Assembly (NCBI RefSeq): GCF_019393635.1
Contig: NC_057861.1
Span: 55,937,532-56,001,531 of the forward strand
Source: Dromiciops gliroides
Taxonomy: Eukaryota > Chordata > Mammalia > Microbiotheria > Microbiotheriidae
Length of the DNA stretch: 64,000 bases
Direction of reading: 5' to 3'
This document shows positions 1-10,450 of this stretch, one piece after another. The notes beneath the pieces were generated by a model. It did not search any database, had not been told where the DNA came from, and worked only from the letters and a program-made list of their open reading frames with translations. The first letter of the stretch is position 1. The number at the start of each line of letters is the position of its first letter. The position numbers were made by a program, and so were the translations under genes.

Positions 1-251
1 ATGAAGGGGCTTTGTAAATGGTAATTTGCGATGGGCCTGAGTTGGCCTGGGAGGAAGCCGTACAATGGATGAAAAGCTTTGGGTCTTGGCATCTGGGGGA
101 GGGGAAATGTGTGAGCAGCTCAAGAAGCCTGGAGTGCCCGACTCTGCCTGTCTTTCAAGGGCTAGATCCAACCCCACCCCCCTCCCAATGATCCCTCCAT
201 CTGAACTTTGGAAGCATAAATGGTCTGTGCTGCTCAGGTGGGGCTGCAGAT

Positions 252-560
252 CTCAGAATCTCAGGCTGTCAGAGTTGCAAGGGACCTCAGAACACAGGTC
301 AGAGCTAGAAGGGACCTCAGAACACAGGATGTTAGAGCTGGAAGGGCCCTTAGAACACAGGATGGCAGAGCTGGGATGGCCTTTAGAACACAGGATGGCA
401 GAGCTGGGAGGGCCCTTAGAACATAAGATGTCAGAACTGGGCGGGCCCTTAGAACATAAGATGTCACAGCTATGAGGGCCCTTAGAACATCAATGTCACA
501 GCTGATAGGGACCTCAGAACACAGAATATTAGAGATGAAGGGCCTTCAGAGCACAAAATA
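252..560 (+). repeat. 33-bp minisatellite, locus 1 of 5
   Basis: About nine diverged tandem units of the form 'ttagaacacaggatgtcaga' followed by 'gctgggagggccc'. The unit is 33 bp, so every frame stays open and reads as an 11-residue repeat; the open frames here are not genes. The unit resembles the start of an old interspersed repeat (agagctggaagggacctta) seen singly elsewhere in the window. Confidence 0.85.
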
Positions 561-568
561 TCCAAGTC

Positions 569-740
569 AGGGGGTGGCTAGGTGGTGCAGTGGATAAAGC
601 ACTGGCCCTGGATTCAGGAGTACCTGAGTTCAAATCCGGCCTCAGACACTTGACACTTATTAGCTGTGTGACCCTGGGCAAGTCACTTAACCCCAATTGC
701 CTGCAAAAAAAAAAAAGAAAAAGAAAAAAACGAAAAAAAA
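569..740 (+). mobile_element. Short tRNA-derived CORE-SINE (WALLSI/WSINE-type)
   Basis: Reference description for all SINE copies listed here: head near 'ggggcagctaggtggcgcag', A-box-like 'gcagtggataaagc', B-box-like 'gagttcaaatcc', a short CORE stub 'tagctgtgtgaccctgggca', then 'cacttaacccc' and an A-rich tail, about 140-165 bp in all. RNA polymerase III promoter boxes and an L1-style tail imply mobilisation by LINE machinery. TSD 'atccaagt' at 560-567 and 741-748. Inserted at the edge of the minisatellite. Confidence 0.95.
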
Positions 741-894
741 ATCCAAGTTGGGAAGGATGTTAGAGCACCAAACATCAGGGCTAATGGGGTCCTTAGAATT
801 TGTCTCTTGTGGTAGGGATTCTTTCTATATACAGGTTGGATGAGGTGGTCGCTAAAGTCCCTTTCAGCTCTCAAATTCCTTAGTGAAGAGAATT

Positions 895-1144
895 TCAGAG
901 TTAGAAAGGCCCACAGGGAAGAGAGTATAACCCTTTTATTTTATAGATGGGGAAATTGATGTCTGGAGAGAGAAAGTGATTTCAGAGGCAGTGGGGTGTG
1001 AGGCAAACAACAGCAGACTTGGAGTAAGATGAAAAGTTTGGGTCCCAGATCTAATACTTACTAATCATGCAGCTTTGAACCAGCCATTTTCCCCTCTCTG
1101 GCCCTCAGTTTCCTGATCTGTAAAATGAAGTATTTCAACTGGGT
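895..1144 (+). mobile_element. MIR-like fragments, right part interrupted
   Basis: A short antisense piece (to about 985) is followed by a sense CORE-SINE: 'cctcagtttcctgatctgta' and 'aaatgaag'. The element breaks at 1145 where a DNA transposon begins and seems to resume after 1734. Confidence 0.6.
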
Positions 1145-1734
1145 CGGACGTTCCCCAAAATGTGGTCTTTAGGGTCCCCAAGACTGTTTCAGGGCTCTGC
1201 AATGTCAAAACTATTTGCAGCAGCAGAAGATGTTAGATGCCTATTAAAATGCTCTCCCCTTTTCCAATTCCAAATCTGTGCGAGGCTATATTTTCTACAT
1301 ATACTTCAACCAAAACAACATATCACAACAGATTGAAGGCAGAAGCAGATAGGAGAATCCAGCTGGCTTCTATTGGGCCAGACATTAAAGAGACTTGCAA
1401 AAATATGTAAAACAATGCTACTCTTCCCCCTAAATTTTGTTTGTTTGGAAAAACATGGTTATCTTTCATAAAAATGTTATTGATGTTAATATGCAATGAG
1501 ATAATTATTGTCATTTTTGAATGAACATTTTAAAATTTGTTTCAGTTTCATTTCATATGGTAAATATTGATGTGTGTATATATGATGTGAGTGAAAATAT
1601 GTATATATATATGTATGTGTGTGTATATATATATATATCCCACATAAGTAATAGCTCTTAGGATCCTCAATAATATTTAAGAGCATAAAGGGGCCCTGAG
1701 ACCAGAAAGTTTGGGAATCTCTGGACTAAAGGAT
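1145..1734. mobile_element. Non-autonomous hAT (Tip100/Zaphod-like) DNA transposon
   Basis: Imperfect terminal inverted repeats: left 'gacgttccccaaaatgtgg', right 'ccagaaagtttgggaatctc'. The ends are typical of mammalian hAT elements whose termini read 'ggttctcaaactttttgg'. The interior is AT-rich and has a TA/TG microsatellite at about 1570-1640. No transposase frame. Superfamily is reasonably clear, family is not. Confidence 0.6.
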
Positions 1735-1855
1735 CTCTGGGGTCCCTCCCAACTCTGCCATTCTATGTTCTCCCTGCTTCCAGCACCAATTCACTATGTT
1801 CTGAGGACCTTTCCAACTTTGTTTAGCATTCTCTCTTCCAGGATCTAGGTTCCCT
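1735..1855 (-). repeat. Old repeat tail
   Basis: 'ggtccctcccaactctgcca' and 'ggacctttccaactttg' look like reverse-orientation copies of the 'agctggaagggacctta' motif, continuing the element split by the hAT insertion. Confidence 0.4.
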
Positions 1856-1859
1856 TTGA

Positions 1860-2405
1860 CATCTGATACTCTGCCTTCCAAGGCTGGGCATTATAAATGA
1901 AGCTGAGTACAGGCCCACTAGGGTTCTATGCCTCATGCATCCTGCCACATAAAAACCTGATGGGGATCTACGGTTTCTGAGGATGGCTGGTCCCTCCCCC
2001 AAGAGACACGTGAACTCTGCTGTACCTTCTGAGTGGTTCCTGCCCAGGTATTCCCACAAATCTTCCCCTGAGCACTCCCCAGTTTTTTGGCTCATTAGAG
2101 TATCTCAGGGGCACCAATGGACCACTCGGGGAACCCATCTACCTGCACTCTAGATAGGCAGCTGACCTGCCAGTCCTCTCCTGATCATCCATGTCTCTAA
2201 TGGCATCGTGTATGCCATTTGGTAGGGGGGGAGCGGTGAGTCAATTCTGGTAACACAGGGCAGCCTGCTTCTACCCACTGGCCATCTTCCCTTTGTCTAA
2301 TGGCATTTTGATTTTTCTGAAATGATCCCAGAGCATCTTTAGCTTCGTTCCCTTCAAGGATTCCTGATTTCATTTGTGTGGGGACCCCTACCCCAGGTCC
2401 ATAAA
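1860..2405. other. Unannotated non-coding stretch
   Basis: I see no recognisable gene, repeat or conserved motif. A 90-residue minus-strand frame here has no resemblance to a protein family I know. Confidence 0.4.
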
Positions 2406-2417
2406 GATCCTAGACTG

Positions 2418-2581
2418 GGGGGCAGCTAGGTGGTTCAGTGGATAAAGCACTGGCTCTGGATTCAGGAGGACCTGAGTTCAAATCCAGCCTCAGACATTTG
2501 ACACTTACTAGCTGTGTGACTCTGGGCAAGTCACTTTACCCTCACTGCCCTGGGGAAAAAAATAAAAAATTTTAAAAAAGG
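2418..2581 (+). mobile_element. Short CORE-SINE
   Basis: Full length, tail variant 'ccctcactgccctgggg'. TSD 'gatcctagactg' at 2406-2417 and 2582-2593. Confidence 0.95.
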
Positions 2582-2677
2582 GATCCTAGACTGTAGGACT
2601 TGCTAGATGGTCATGGAGAGTAGCTGTGCCCAAGAAGTCCATTCTCCTAGGACCCAATTGGTGATGGGCCCTGAATA

Positions 2678-2945
2678 AGGGAATAAGCATTTATTAAGTG
2701 CCTACTATGTGCCAGGCACTGTGCTAAGTACTTTACAAATATTATATCATTTGATCCTCACAGAAATGTTGGGAGGTATAGGTGCTATTATTATCCTCAT
2801 TTTACAGTTGAGGAAACTGAGGCAGGCAACAGTTAGGTGCCTTGCCCAGCGTCACATAGCTAGTAAATGTCTGAGGTCTGATTTGAACTCAGGTCTTTCT
2901 GACTTCCAGATTCAACACTTGTGCACTATGGCGCCACCTAGCTGC
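2678..2945 (-). mobile_element. Full-length MIR/THER-1-type CORE-SINE
   Basis: Reads antisense from tail ('aagtgcctactatgtgccag') through core ('aggaaactgaggcaggcaac') to the tRNA head ('gcgccacctagctgcc'), about 270 bp. Confidence 0.85.
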
Positions 2946-3042
2946 CTCTACTTTACCTAGGCTAGTCCATCATTATCCATCATAATTCATCATTATCCAG
3001 GAAATTTAAACACCTAAGAACTGGAAGGGACCTTAGAAATCT

Positions 3043-3300
3043 GACCAAAGTGGTGCAGTGGATAGAGTTCAGGGACTGGCATGTGGAAGACCTGAGTTCA
3101 AATCCTGCTCTGGATGCTTACTAGCTGTGTGACCCTGGGCAAGTCATTTAACTTCTGTTTGCCTCAGTCTCCTTATCTGTAAAATGGAGATAATATTTAA
3201 TAGTATAGACAACTCCCAGAGTTGTAAGGATAAAATGAGTTAATATTTGTACAATGCTACATATGTCCTGGCTATTGTTATTGTTGGTATTATTATTATT
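3043..3300 (+). mobile_element. MIR/THER-1-type CORE-SINE
   Basis: tRNA-like head 'tggtgcagtggatagag', B box 'gagttcaaatcctgc', core 'agctgtgtgaccctgggca', and 'gtaaaatggagataat' tail region; ends in an ATT-rich run. Confidence 0.85.
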
Positions 3301-3354
3301 CCATCATCTTCCAGATGAAAAAATATGCCTGGCTAGAGAGAAAGTGATTTGCTC

Positions 3355-3560
3355 AAGGAGTAATAGTAGTGGCTGATGCTTGTATAGTCCTTTTCCTACA
3401 TGATTTCATTTGACCCTCACAGCAACCCTGGGAAGCAGCTAGAATAGGTGGTGATATCGATGTGTTACACTGAGGTTATGGGCCTTGCCCAGGATCACCT
3501 ATCCAGGTGTGATTCTACCCCAGGCCACTCCTGATCCAGGGCCAGCATTCATTCCACTTG
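3355..3560 (-). mobile_element. MIR-like fragment
   Basis: Diverged antisense core with 'catttgaccctcacagcaac' and 'ggccttgcccaggatcacc'. Confidence 0.55.
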
Positions 3561-3639
3561 TGCCATGCATGCTGGTGCATGCGCCCAGGGCTGCTGAAAA
3601 TGAAGCCACCTTCCATTAGGCTACACTGCCTCCAGATTC

Positions 3640-3970
3640 ACCAGTCTTGAGGTCCAGCTTTTCCACTTATTGGCTGTATGACCTTGAACAAGTCCCTTCA
3701 GCTAGACTGCCATTTTTTTTTTTTTGTGAGGCAGTTGGGGTTAAGTGACTTGCCCAGAGTCACACAGCTAGTAAGTGTCAAGTGTCTGAGGTTGGATCCG
3801 AATGCAGGTCCTCCCTCTTTTTAAAAAATTTCCCATGGCTTAGAACAATGCCTGGCACATAGTAGGCACTTAATAAATGTTGATGGATTGATTGATTCTG
3901 GATCTCAGTTTTCTCATCTGTAAAATGAAGGTCAGCACTAATCTGTCCTCCCTAACTCATAGGGCTGTTG
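3640..3970 (+). mobile_element. MIR fragments split by a SINE
   Basis: Sense core 'ggctgtatgaccttgaacaa' at 3670-3692, then the SINE at 3712-3817, then tail 'tggcacatagtaggcactta' at about 3853, followed by a further core piece with 'ctgtaaaatgaaggtcag'. Confidence 0.6.
3712..3817 (-). mobile_element. Short CORE-SINE, 5'-truncated
   Basis: Starts with the T-run and 'ggggttaagtgacttgccca', passes the B-box region and stops near 'caggtcctccctc', so the tRNA head is missing. Confidence 0.85.
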
Positions 3971-4204
3971 GAGTTGGTGAGTGGTGGAGGAGCAGGAATA
4001 TTTTTATGAAAATAAGCCTTATTGTTCATCTGTATTTTAATCTGACAATTGGTATTCTCCAAACCCTGGCTTAGGGGACCGGACTGCCTCACCATCTGGC
4101 TGGTGAACCAGCTGGGTTGCCCAGGCCTGCTCATCTGCCCTTTCCACTGTACCAAGGTGCTCTGGCTCCATTGTCTCTCTTTCCTGCCTGTCACCTCCTC
4201 CAGT

Positions 4205-4570
4205 CTGAAAGGGGCAAAGAATGACAGAATTAGAACTGGACGGGCCCTCATCAGGCATCTGGCTCTGCCCAATCCCCCCAGCCCCAGCAGAGGGCTGCCC
4301 CTTTAAGCCTCCACAGGAAGACCAGCCAGGTTCCAGAGGTCTCCCTGGCTCCGTTGGGTGGGCAGCTTTTTGTTAGGAAGTTTCTCCTTGCCTCAAGCTG
4401 AAATCTGCCTCTCTGACTGCTCCTAATTCTGCTCTGTGCTGGCAAACAGGTCAGACAATCCCTCTTCCTTATGACGGTCCTTCAGATACGCCAAGCCCCC
4501 TCTCCCATCCCCTTTAAGCCTTCTCTTCTCCAGCCCAAACACCTCCAGCTCCTTCAGCCTCTCCTCGTGT
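4205..4570 (-). mobile_element. L3/CR1-like LINE fragment
   Basis: Antisense matches to the 3' part of mammalian CR1/L3 as I know it: 'gaagtttctccttgcctcaa', 'aaatctgcctctctgac' and 'cttctcttctccagcccaaa' in the expected order. Confidence 0.6.
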
Positions 4571-4735
4571 GATAAGAACAACAACACTCATTCCACTGAT
4601 GCTTCTGAGTTCACTTTCCGTAGACAGACAACTCCAGCTTATTATCCTCATTTGACCAGTGAAGAAACTGAGGCTCACAGTCACAAGGCTCATAAATGCC
4701 CGCACTCTTGTCACAGCCTCACATTACTTCGCTGG
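4571..4735 (-). mobile_element. MIR-like fragment
   Basis: 'ttattatcctcatttgacca' followed by 'gaagaaactgaggctcacag' is the antisense CORE. Confidence 0.55.
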
Positions 4736-4804
4736 GCGTGCTTCTGGCCCCTTTCACCATCCTGAGCATCCCCATCTGGAAATCATACAGGCTGCAGATC
4801 CCTT

Positions 4805-4960
4805 TGAGACATAGTGAGGTTTAGCAGAAAGAGTGCTGAGCTTGGAGGCAAGTGAACTGGTGTTAAATCCTGGCTCTAATTCCTCCTAGCCTTGGGACCC
4901 TAATCACTTAAACCGAGCCTTTGTTTCCTTATCTGCATAATGGGGATAAAAAAGCCTCTC
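4805..4960 (+). mobile_element. MIR-like CORE-SINE, decayed
   Basis: 'gagtgctgagcttggaggca', 'gttaaatcctggctctaatt' and 'ccttatctgcataatgggga' follow the MIR order. Confidence 0.6.
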
Positions 4961-4969
4961 AGAAAATTC

Positions 4970-5510
4970 TGGGACTGAGGCCACTTTCTACTTTCTCAAG
5001 GTTCAAAGTCAAGTCAAATCAACAAGTGGTGGTTACACTGCTACCAGGCATTCAGACTCTACTACAGAGAGCACAATCTGATGGGCCGATCATGTTGTTT
5101 GAATGCCAAACGTCCGTTATGGAGAACTCACACTTGCCAAGTGCTCACATGGTGGTCAGAAGTGATACAAGGACACTCAAGGTCTCTCTGAAGAACTTTG
5201 GAATTGATCGCATCACATGGGAGATGCCGGCCCAGGACCGCCCACGCGTGGCGTGCCCTCATCAGAGAAGGTGCCGTGCTCTAGGAGGGAAGCAGAATTG
5301 AAGTGGCTCAAAAAGAACGTGAGATGCACAGATTTAGAGACTCCAACCCTAATGTTCACACAAACTATTTGTGTCCGACCTGTGGTCGAGCATTCCGAAC
5401 TCATGTTGGTCTGATCAGCCAAAGCTGGACACACTGTACCTCGACTCTAACATAGTGATGCTATTGTGGTCCTCTTTGAGAATGAAGGACAACAACCAAA
5501 CGAACAAACA
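4970..5510 (+). mobile_element. RTE-type LINE 3' end
   Basis: About 540 bp ending 'tggtcctctttgagaatgaa' 'ggacaacaacc', the terminus I associate with marsupial RTE. Near 5370-5420 the translation has a decayed cysteine-containing motif ending in 'FRTHVG', as in a LINE ORF2 C-terminus. No intact reverse-transcriptase frame; a 5'-truncated relic. Confidence 0.7.
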
Positions 5511-5740
5511 GGTACCAGGCATTGTACAAAGAAAGGTAAAAGACTGTCCCCACTCACAAGAAATTCAGTCTAATGGTGGAGAGGGGACACACACACACAT
5601 CAGTGTACAGATAAGATATGGACAGTTTCCTTATCTATGGAATGCAGATAATGTTGTGAATCAGATGGCAATGTCTATAAAGCACTTAGGTCAGGGCGTC
5701 TGGCACATAGTAGGTGTTACCTAAATGCTTGCTTCCTTCC
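5511..5740. mobile_element. L2 (antisense) then MIR (sense) fragments
   Basis: 5511-5590 has 'caagaaattcagtctaatgg' (antisense L2 3' end). 5595-5740 has 'gtttccttatctatggaatg' and 'ctggcacatagtaggtgtta' (sense MIR), then a CCTT-rich run. Confidence 0.55.
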
Positions 5741-5759
5741 TTCCTTCTTCCTTCTCTTC

Positions 5760-6368
5760 TTCCTGGGAGGAAGCAGGTTATGAAGGGCTTTGAATGACAG
5801 AGGATTTTACATTTGGTCCTGGAGGTAATAGAAAGTTCTTGAATAGTGGGGGTGATATGGTCAGCCCTATGCTAAAAGGGAGATCACTCTGACAGCCAAA
5901 TGGTGGATGGATTGGAATGGGGAGAGTCTTCCGGCAGAGAGACCATCCAGCAGGCTATTGCAATAGTCCAGGGATGGGGTGGTGAGGGCCTAACCAGGGT
6001 GGTATGGTGTTAAAGAAAAGAAGGGGGTACCTTTAAGAGATGTAAGGTAAGATCAACAAACCTTGGGAACAGATAGGATATGGGGGATGAGGGAGAGTAA
6101 TAAGTCATGGATGATACATAGGATGAGAGGCTGGGTCACTGGGAGGATGCTGGTGCCCTTGAGTAACAGGAAAGATAATAAGGGAGGGTTCAGTTTTAGA
6201 TATGTTGAATTTACGATGTATATAGACCATCTAGTTTGAAATGTCCAACAGACAGTTGGAGATGTGGGACTGGAGGTCAGGAGAGAGGTTAGGGACGGAT
6301 TATTTGAGAATCATCGGCAGAGATGATAACGGAATCCATGAGTACTGATAAGATTACCTGGAAAAATG
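5760..6368 (-). mobile_element. L2 LINE, segment 1 of an interrupted antisense copy
   Basis: Carries 'gaagggctttgaatgacaga', 'ggctattgcaatagtccagg', and 'gacagttggagatgtgggac', the reverse complement of the L2 3' half. The segment stops at a Tigger-like element and continues after it. Confidence 0.8.
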
Positions 6369-6750
6369 CAGTTGTCTCTTCCACATTGCAATTTTCCCCA
6401 TCACGGTATTGATATATCACAGGTCAGTATAAAAAGTTAAATGGGATTTTGGGGGTAGTTTTGTGGAAGGCACAGACAACACACGAAGACCAGCAGACAA
6501 CCCAGAAACCATTTAGAAACTCAGAAATGCACAAAATAGATGTATAGTATTGTGTAATTGAGTCTGTGACCAAATACTTAACCCAAATTTTCCAACAAGG
6601 CACCATAAACACCCCATAATGAAAAAGAAAAAAAATTCACACTTCTCTGGTACGAAGGGAGGGCTCAAACATTTTATGTGGATTTTACATATCATGGGGG
6701 CACTTCCCCCTTAATCCCCACTGCCCCACATTGTGTAAGGGTTAACTCTA
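6369..6750 (-). mobile_element. Tigger-like non-autonomous DNA transposon, copy 1
   Basis: Ends 'cagttgtctcttccacat' and 'tgtgtaagggttaact' form an inverted repeat. The interior matches 18757-19144 in reverse orientation (here 'ctctggtacgaagggaggg', there 'ccctcccttcgtaccagag'). It sits inside the antisense L2, so it is younger. Confidence 0.65.
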
Positions 6751-7292
6751 GTAAAGAGGAAGAAGGGAAGAGGTACCAGAATAGAACCTTTGGGGCATCT
6801 ACTTTTAGTGGACGTGACTTGGATGAAGATCCAGCAAGGAGACTGAGGAGAGGTCAGAGAGACTGGAGGAGAATCAGGATAGAGTAGTGTCCCAAAAACC
6901 TAGAGAGAAGAGAGAATCCGGGAGCAGAGGGTGATCAACAGTGTCTAAGGCTGCAAAGAGGTCAAAGAGAATGAGAGCTGAGAAAAGGCCATTGGATTTG
7001 ACAATTAAGTGATCGGCAGTAACTTTGGAGAGAAGAATCTCAGTTGAATGATAGGGTCAGAGCCAGACTGTAGAGAGTTAAGAAGAGAAGAAGAAAGGAA
7101 GTGGAGGCATCAATTAGAGAAAGCCATCTCGGGAAGTTTAGCCACAAAAGGGAGGGGAGATATGGAATGACAGCTAACTAGGATGGCTATATCAAGTGAG
7201 GATTTTTTTGAGGATGGAAAAGACATGGGTGTGTTTATAGACAATAGGGAAACAGCCGGTAGACAAGGAGAGATTGAAAATAAGTGAAAGAT
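6751..7292 (-). mobile_element. L2 LINE, segment 2
   Basis: Continues segment 1 in L2 order: 'gatgaagatccagcaaggag', 'gtgatcaacagtgtctaagg', 'aaaaggccattggatttgac'. Interrupted on the right by an L1. Confidence 0.8.
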
Positions 7293-7577
7293 ATGAACAG
7301 GCAGTTTTCAGATGAAAAAATCAAAGCTATCTGTTGTTGACACATGAAAAAATTCTCTAAATCACTATTGATTAGAGAAATGCAAATTAAAACAACTCTG
7401 AGGTGCCACCGCACACCTACCAGATTAGCTAAAATGACAAAAAAGAAAAATACTAAATGTTGGAGAAGCTATGGAAAAAAAAGGAACACTAATGCATTGT
7501 TGGTGGAGCTGTGAACTGATCCAACCATCCTGGAGAGCAATTTGGAACTATGTCCAGAGGGCTATAAAACTGCATTC

Positions 7578-7717
7578 CTGGGGCAGCTAGGTGGTGCAGT
7601 GGATAGAGCACAGGCCCTGGATTCAGGAGGAACTGAATTCAAATCCAGCCTCAGACACTTGACACTTACTAGCTGTGTGACCCTGGGCAAGTCACTTAAC
7701 CCTCATTGCCCTGCAAA
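7578..7717 (+). mobile_element. Short CORE-SINE nested in L1
   Basis: Tail variant 'ccctcattgccctgc'. TSD 'aaaactgcattc' at 7566-7577 and 7718-7729, both within L1 sequence. Confidence 0.95.
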
Positions 7718-7947
7718 AAAACTGCATTCTCTTTGACCCAATAATACCACTATTTGGGCTTTATCCCAAAGAGATCATAAAAAAAAAGGAAAAGGACCCA
7801 CAGGTACAAAAATATTCATAGCTGCTCTTATTGTGGTGGCAAAGAATTGGAAATTAAGAGGATGCCCATCAATTAGGGAATGGCCAAATAAGTTGTGGTA
7901 TGTGAATGTAATGGAATACTATTGTGCTGTAAGAAACAATGAGCAAG

Positions 7948-8102
7948 GGGCGGCTAGGTGGCGCAGTGGATAAAGCACCGGCCCTAGATTCAGGAGTACC
8001 TGAGTTCAAATCCGGCCTCAGACACTTAACACTTACTAGCTGTGTGACCCTGGGCAAGTCACTTAACCCCAATTGCCTCACTTTAAAAAAAAAAAAGAAA
8101 GA
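7948..8102 (+). mobile_element. Short CORE-SINE nested in L1
   Basis: Tail variant 'ccccaattgcctcac'. TSD 'aagaaacaatgagcaag' (17 bp) at 7931-7947 and 8103-8119. Exact and long, so a fairly young insertion. Confidence 0.96.
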
Positions 8103-8589
8103 AAGAAACAATGAGCAAGTAGATTTCAGAGAAACCTGGAAGGACTTACATGAACTGATGCTGAATGAGATGAGCAGAACCAGGAAATCATTGTACACAG
8201 TATCAGCAACATTGTGTGATGATCAACTGTGATAGATTTAACTCTTTTTGGCAATACAATGGTCCAAGATAATTCCAAAGGACTCATGATGGGAAATGCT
8301 CTCCAAATCCAGAAAAAAGAACTGTGGAATCTAGATATATATTGAACCATACTATTTCTACTTTTTTGGTTTTTGAGTTTTTTCCCTTTTGTTCTGATTC
8401 GTCTTTCGCAACATGACTAATGTAGAAATATGTTTAATGTGATTGTACATATAACCTATATCAGATTGCTTGCTGTCTTGGGGAGGGGGAGGTAAGGGAG
8501 GGAGAAAATATGGAACTAGAAATCTTATGAAAAAAATGTTGAAAACTATCTTTACATGTAACTAGAAAATAATAAAATACTGTTATGAT

Positions 8590-9010
8590 AAAAATAGGAA
8601 AAGAAAGTGGGGATGATAGAGGGAAATAGCTGCAGGAAAAGATGGGACAGCAGATCATTTATGAAAATAGAGGCATTTGCCTTGGCAAGGAGAAGGGCTA
8701 CCTCATCATGTGAGATGGGGGTGAAGATAGTAGAGGAAGATATATGACTAACGAGAGATGAAGAGGAGACAAGAAGGAGGTCACAGCCAATGGCCTCAAT
8801 ATTTTTAGTGAAATGTCTGGCAAGGTTTTCAGATGACAGGGTTGAGGTCAGGGGAACCATGGGAAGTCTGAGAAGGAATAAAAAGATCTGGAAGAGCTTC
8901 AAGGAAGAGTGAGATAGGGAGTCAATAAAGGAGATATAGAAGGGTTATCTAGCAGCAGTGAAGGTCCAGTTGAGACTGTGTAACATAAATTTGTATTGCA
9001 TCCAGTCACC
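8590..9010 (-). mobile_element. L2 LINE, segment 3
   Basis: Resumes L2 after the L1: 'gccttggcaaggagaagggc', 'agtgaaatgtctggcaaggt', 'agactgtgtaacataaattt'. With segments 1 and 2 it makes one antisense L2 copy of about 1.6 kb spread over 3.3 kb. Confidence 0.75.
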
Positions 9011-9114
9011 ATGGTTTTGAAGCTATTTGGGGGTGCTCAGTTGTGCAAATCACAGCTCAAGCCCCCATCGAATACATCACTCTCTGGTATCAGAAGCAAG
9101 GCATGGCAATGAAG

Positions 9115-9205
9115 GTTTATTAAGTGATTTACTATGCACCAGGAACTGTGCTAAGCCTTGGGATACAAATGTATGTAAAAAGGAGCATACATCTTAATTC
9201 TCACA
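9115..9205 (-). mobile_element. L2 3'-end fragment
   Basis: 'tttactatgcaccaggaact' 'gtgctaagccttgggataca' is the antisense L2 terminus. Confidence 0.55.
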
Positions 9206-9503
9206 CAAAAGTGAGCTGAAAAGGTGGGGGTTGGGAGGGGAGGGGGAATAGGAGCATGGTGGTAAAGTCCTTAGAGTCAGTAGCAGAGTTGAGAGGGGAA
9301 TGAATGATAGCTAGTCAGGGCCCCTCCTTAAAATGAGACTCACCAGAGGGAGAAAGGGGTGACATGGGTAGAGGGATTTCAAGTAAGAGAGTCCCAGGAT
9401 CAGAGAGGAGTTCTAGGGTGAGAAGACCTCCATGTCTACAGAAAGTCATAAGTAGAACCAGCAGGGGACCATACCAGAGTCAACAATCTATCAAAAGCGT
9501 TTT
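9206..9503. other. Unannotated non-coding stretch
   Basis: Purine-rich, with no motif or frame I recognise; probably decayed repeat. Confidence 0.35.
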
Positions 9504-9516
9504 TATTGTCATTTTT

Positions 9517-9680
9517 AAAAAAATTTTTTAATGTTTTTTTTTTAAGTGAGGCAATTGGGGTTAAGTGACTTGCCCAGGGTCACACAGCTAGTAAGTGTTA
9601 AGTGTCTGAGGCTGGATTTGAACTCAGGTACTCCTGACTCCAGGGCCGGTACTCTATCCACTGCGCCACCTAGCTGCCCC
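9517..9680 (-). mobile_element. Short CORE-SINE
   Basis: Full length, antisense, T-tail on the left. TSD 'tattgtcattttt' at 9504-9516 and 9681-9693. Confidence 0.95.
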
Positions 9681-9764
9681 TATTGTCATTTTTTAAAAAT
9701 TCCCAAGAGGGACAAAAAAATAATAGAAATCCCCCCCTTCCCCATAAGTAAATGAGCTCTTGTT

Positions 9765-10000
9765 GAACATTTCAATGGGATCCGACTCTCCGTGACCCCA
9801 TTTGGGCTCTTCTTGGCAAAGATACTGGAGGGGTTTGCCATTTCCTTCTTCAGCTCATTTTACAGATGAGGAAACCAAGGCAAATTGAATCAGGTGACTT
9901 GCCCAGGGTCACCCAGCTAGCAAGTGTCTGAGTTGAGATTTGACCTCAGGTCCTCCTGACTCTAAAGCCATCACTCTGCACACTATGGTGCCACCTTGAT
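9765..10000 (-). mobile_element. MAR1-type CORE-SINE
   Basis: Antisense: LINE-derived tail ('ccatttgggctcttcttggc', 'tttgccatttccttcttcag'), core ('gatgaggaaaccaaggca'), then tRNA head. The tail separates it from ordinary MIR. Confidence 0.8.
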
Positions 10001-10295
10001 GCCACACAAATGAGTGCAATCTCCAATAACTCCAGGTGGTAAATTGAATAGAAACCTCCCAGGGAAAATTTACAAGGGACAGGGGAAACTGTCCTTTAAT
10101 ATGTGGCTGGACAGGATAAAGAAAATTTCACTGTTGTTCCATCTCTTCTAGGTGGCCAACATGGTAATCTGCCAACTTTTCTAGGCACACTGGAATCTGC
10201 TGAAAACTCCTGGCTTGGTTCTGGGATAATCAGGATTTCTCCAGGTCTCTTGGGATGTCATGGAAGTACCATTGCATCAATTCATTGATCAAAAC
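10001..10295. other. Unannotated non-coding stretch
   Basis: Contains a 61-residue plus-strand frame with no recognisable domain; I do not call a gene. Confidence 0.35.
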
Positions 10296-10305
10296 CCATT
10301 TATTA

Positions 10306-10450
10306 GGGGCAGCTAGGTGGCAAAGTGGATAAAGCACCAGCCCTGGATTCAGGACGACCTGAGTTCAAATCCGGCCTCAAACACTTGACACTTACTAGCT
10401 GTGAGACCCTGGGCAAATCACTGAACCCTCATTGTCCCCCCCAAAAAAAT
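10306..10450 (+). mobile_element. Short CORE-SINE nested in L2
   Basis: Tail 'ccctcattgtcccccc'. TSD 'catttatta' at 10297-10305 and 10451-10459, itself part of an antisense L2 end. Confidence 0.9.

Larger units (their letters stand above)
7293..8585 (+). mobile_element. 5'-truncated L1 LINE 3' end
   Basis: The end of ORF2 is readable as decayed sequence ('aaatgcaaattaaaacaact', 'gcattgttggtggagctgtg', 'aattggaaattaagaggatg'), followed by the marsupial L1 3' end ('tttacatgtaactagaaaat', 'aataaaatac'). It splits the L2 and carries two SINEs. Confidence 0.88.

Noticed and set aside
571-660. tRNA gene, because of A- and B-box motifs
   Set aside because: The boxes belong to a SINE head; there is no cloverleaf and no anticodon stem. 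The same applies to all other SINE copies.
4921-5301. 126-residue plus-strand frame as a host gene
   Set aside because: Most of it lies in the RTE 3' end relic.
5340-5420. Zinc-finger-like motif as part of a host gene
   Set aside because: Single decayed motif at the end of an RTE copy, without further fingers.
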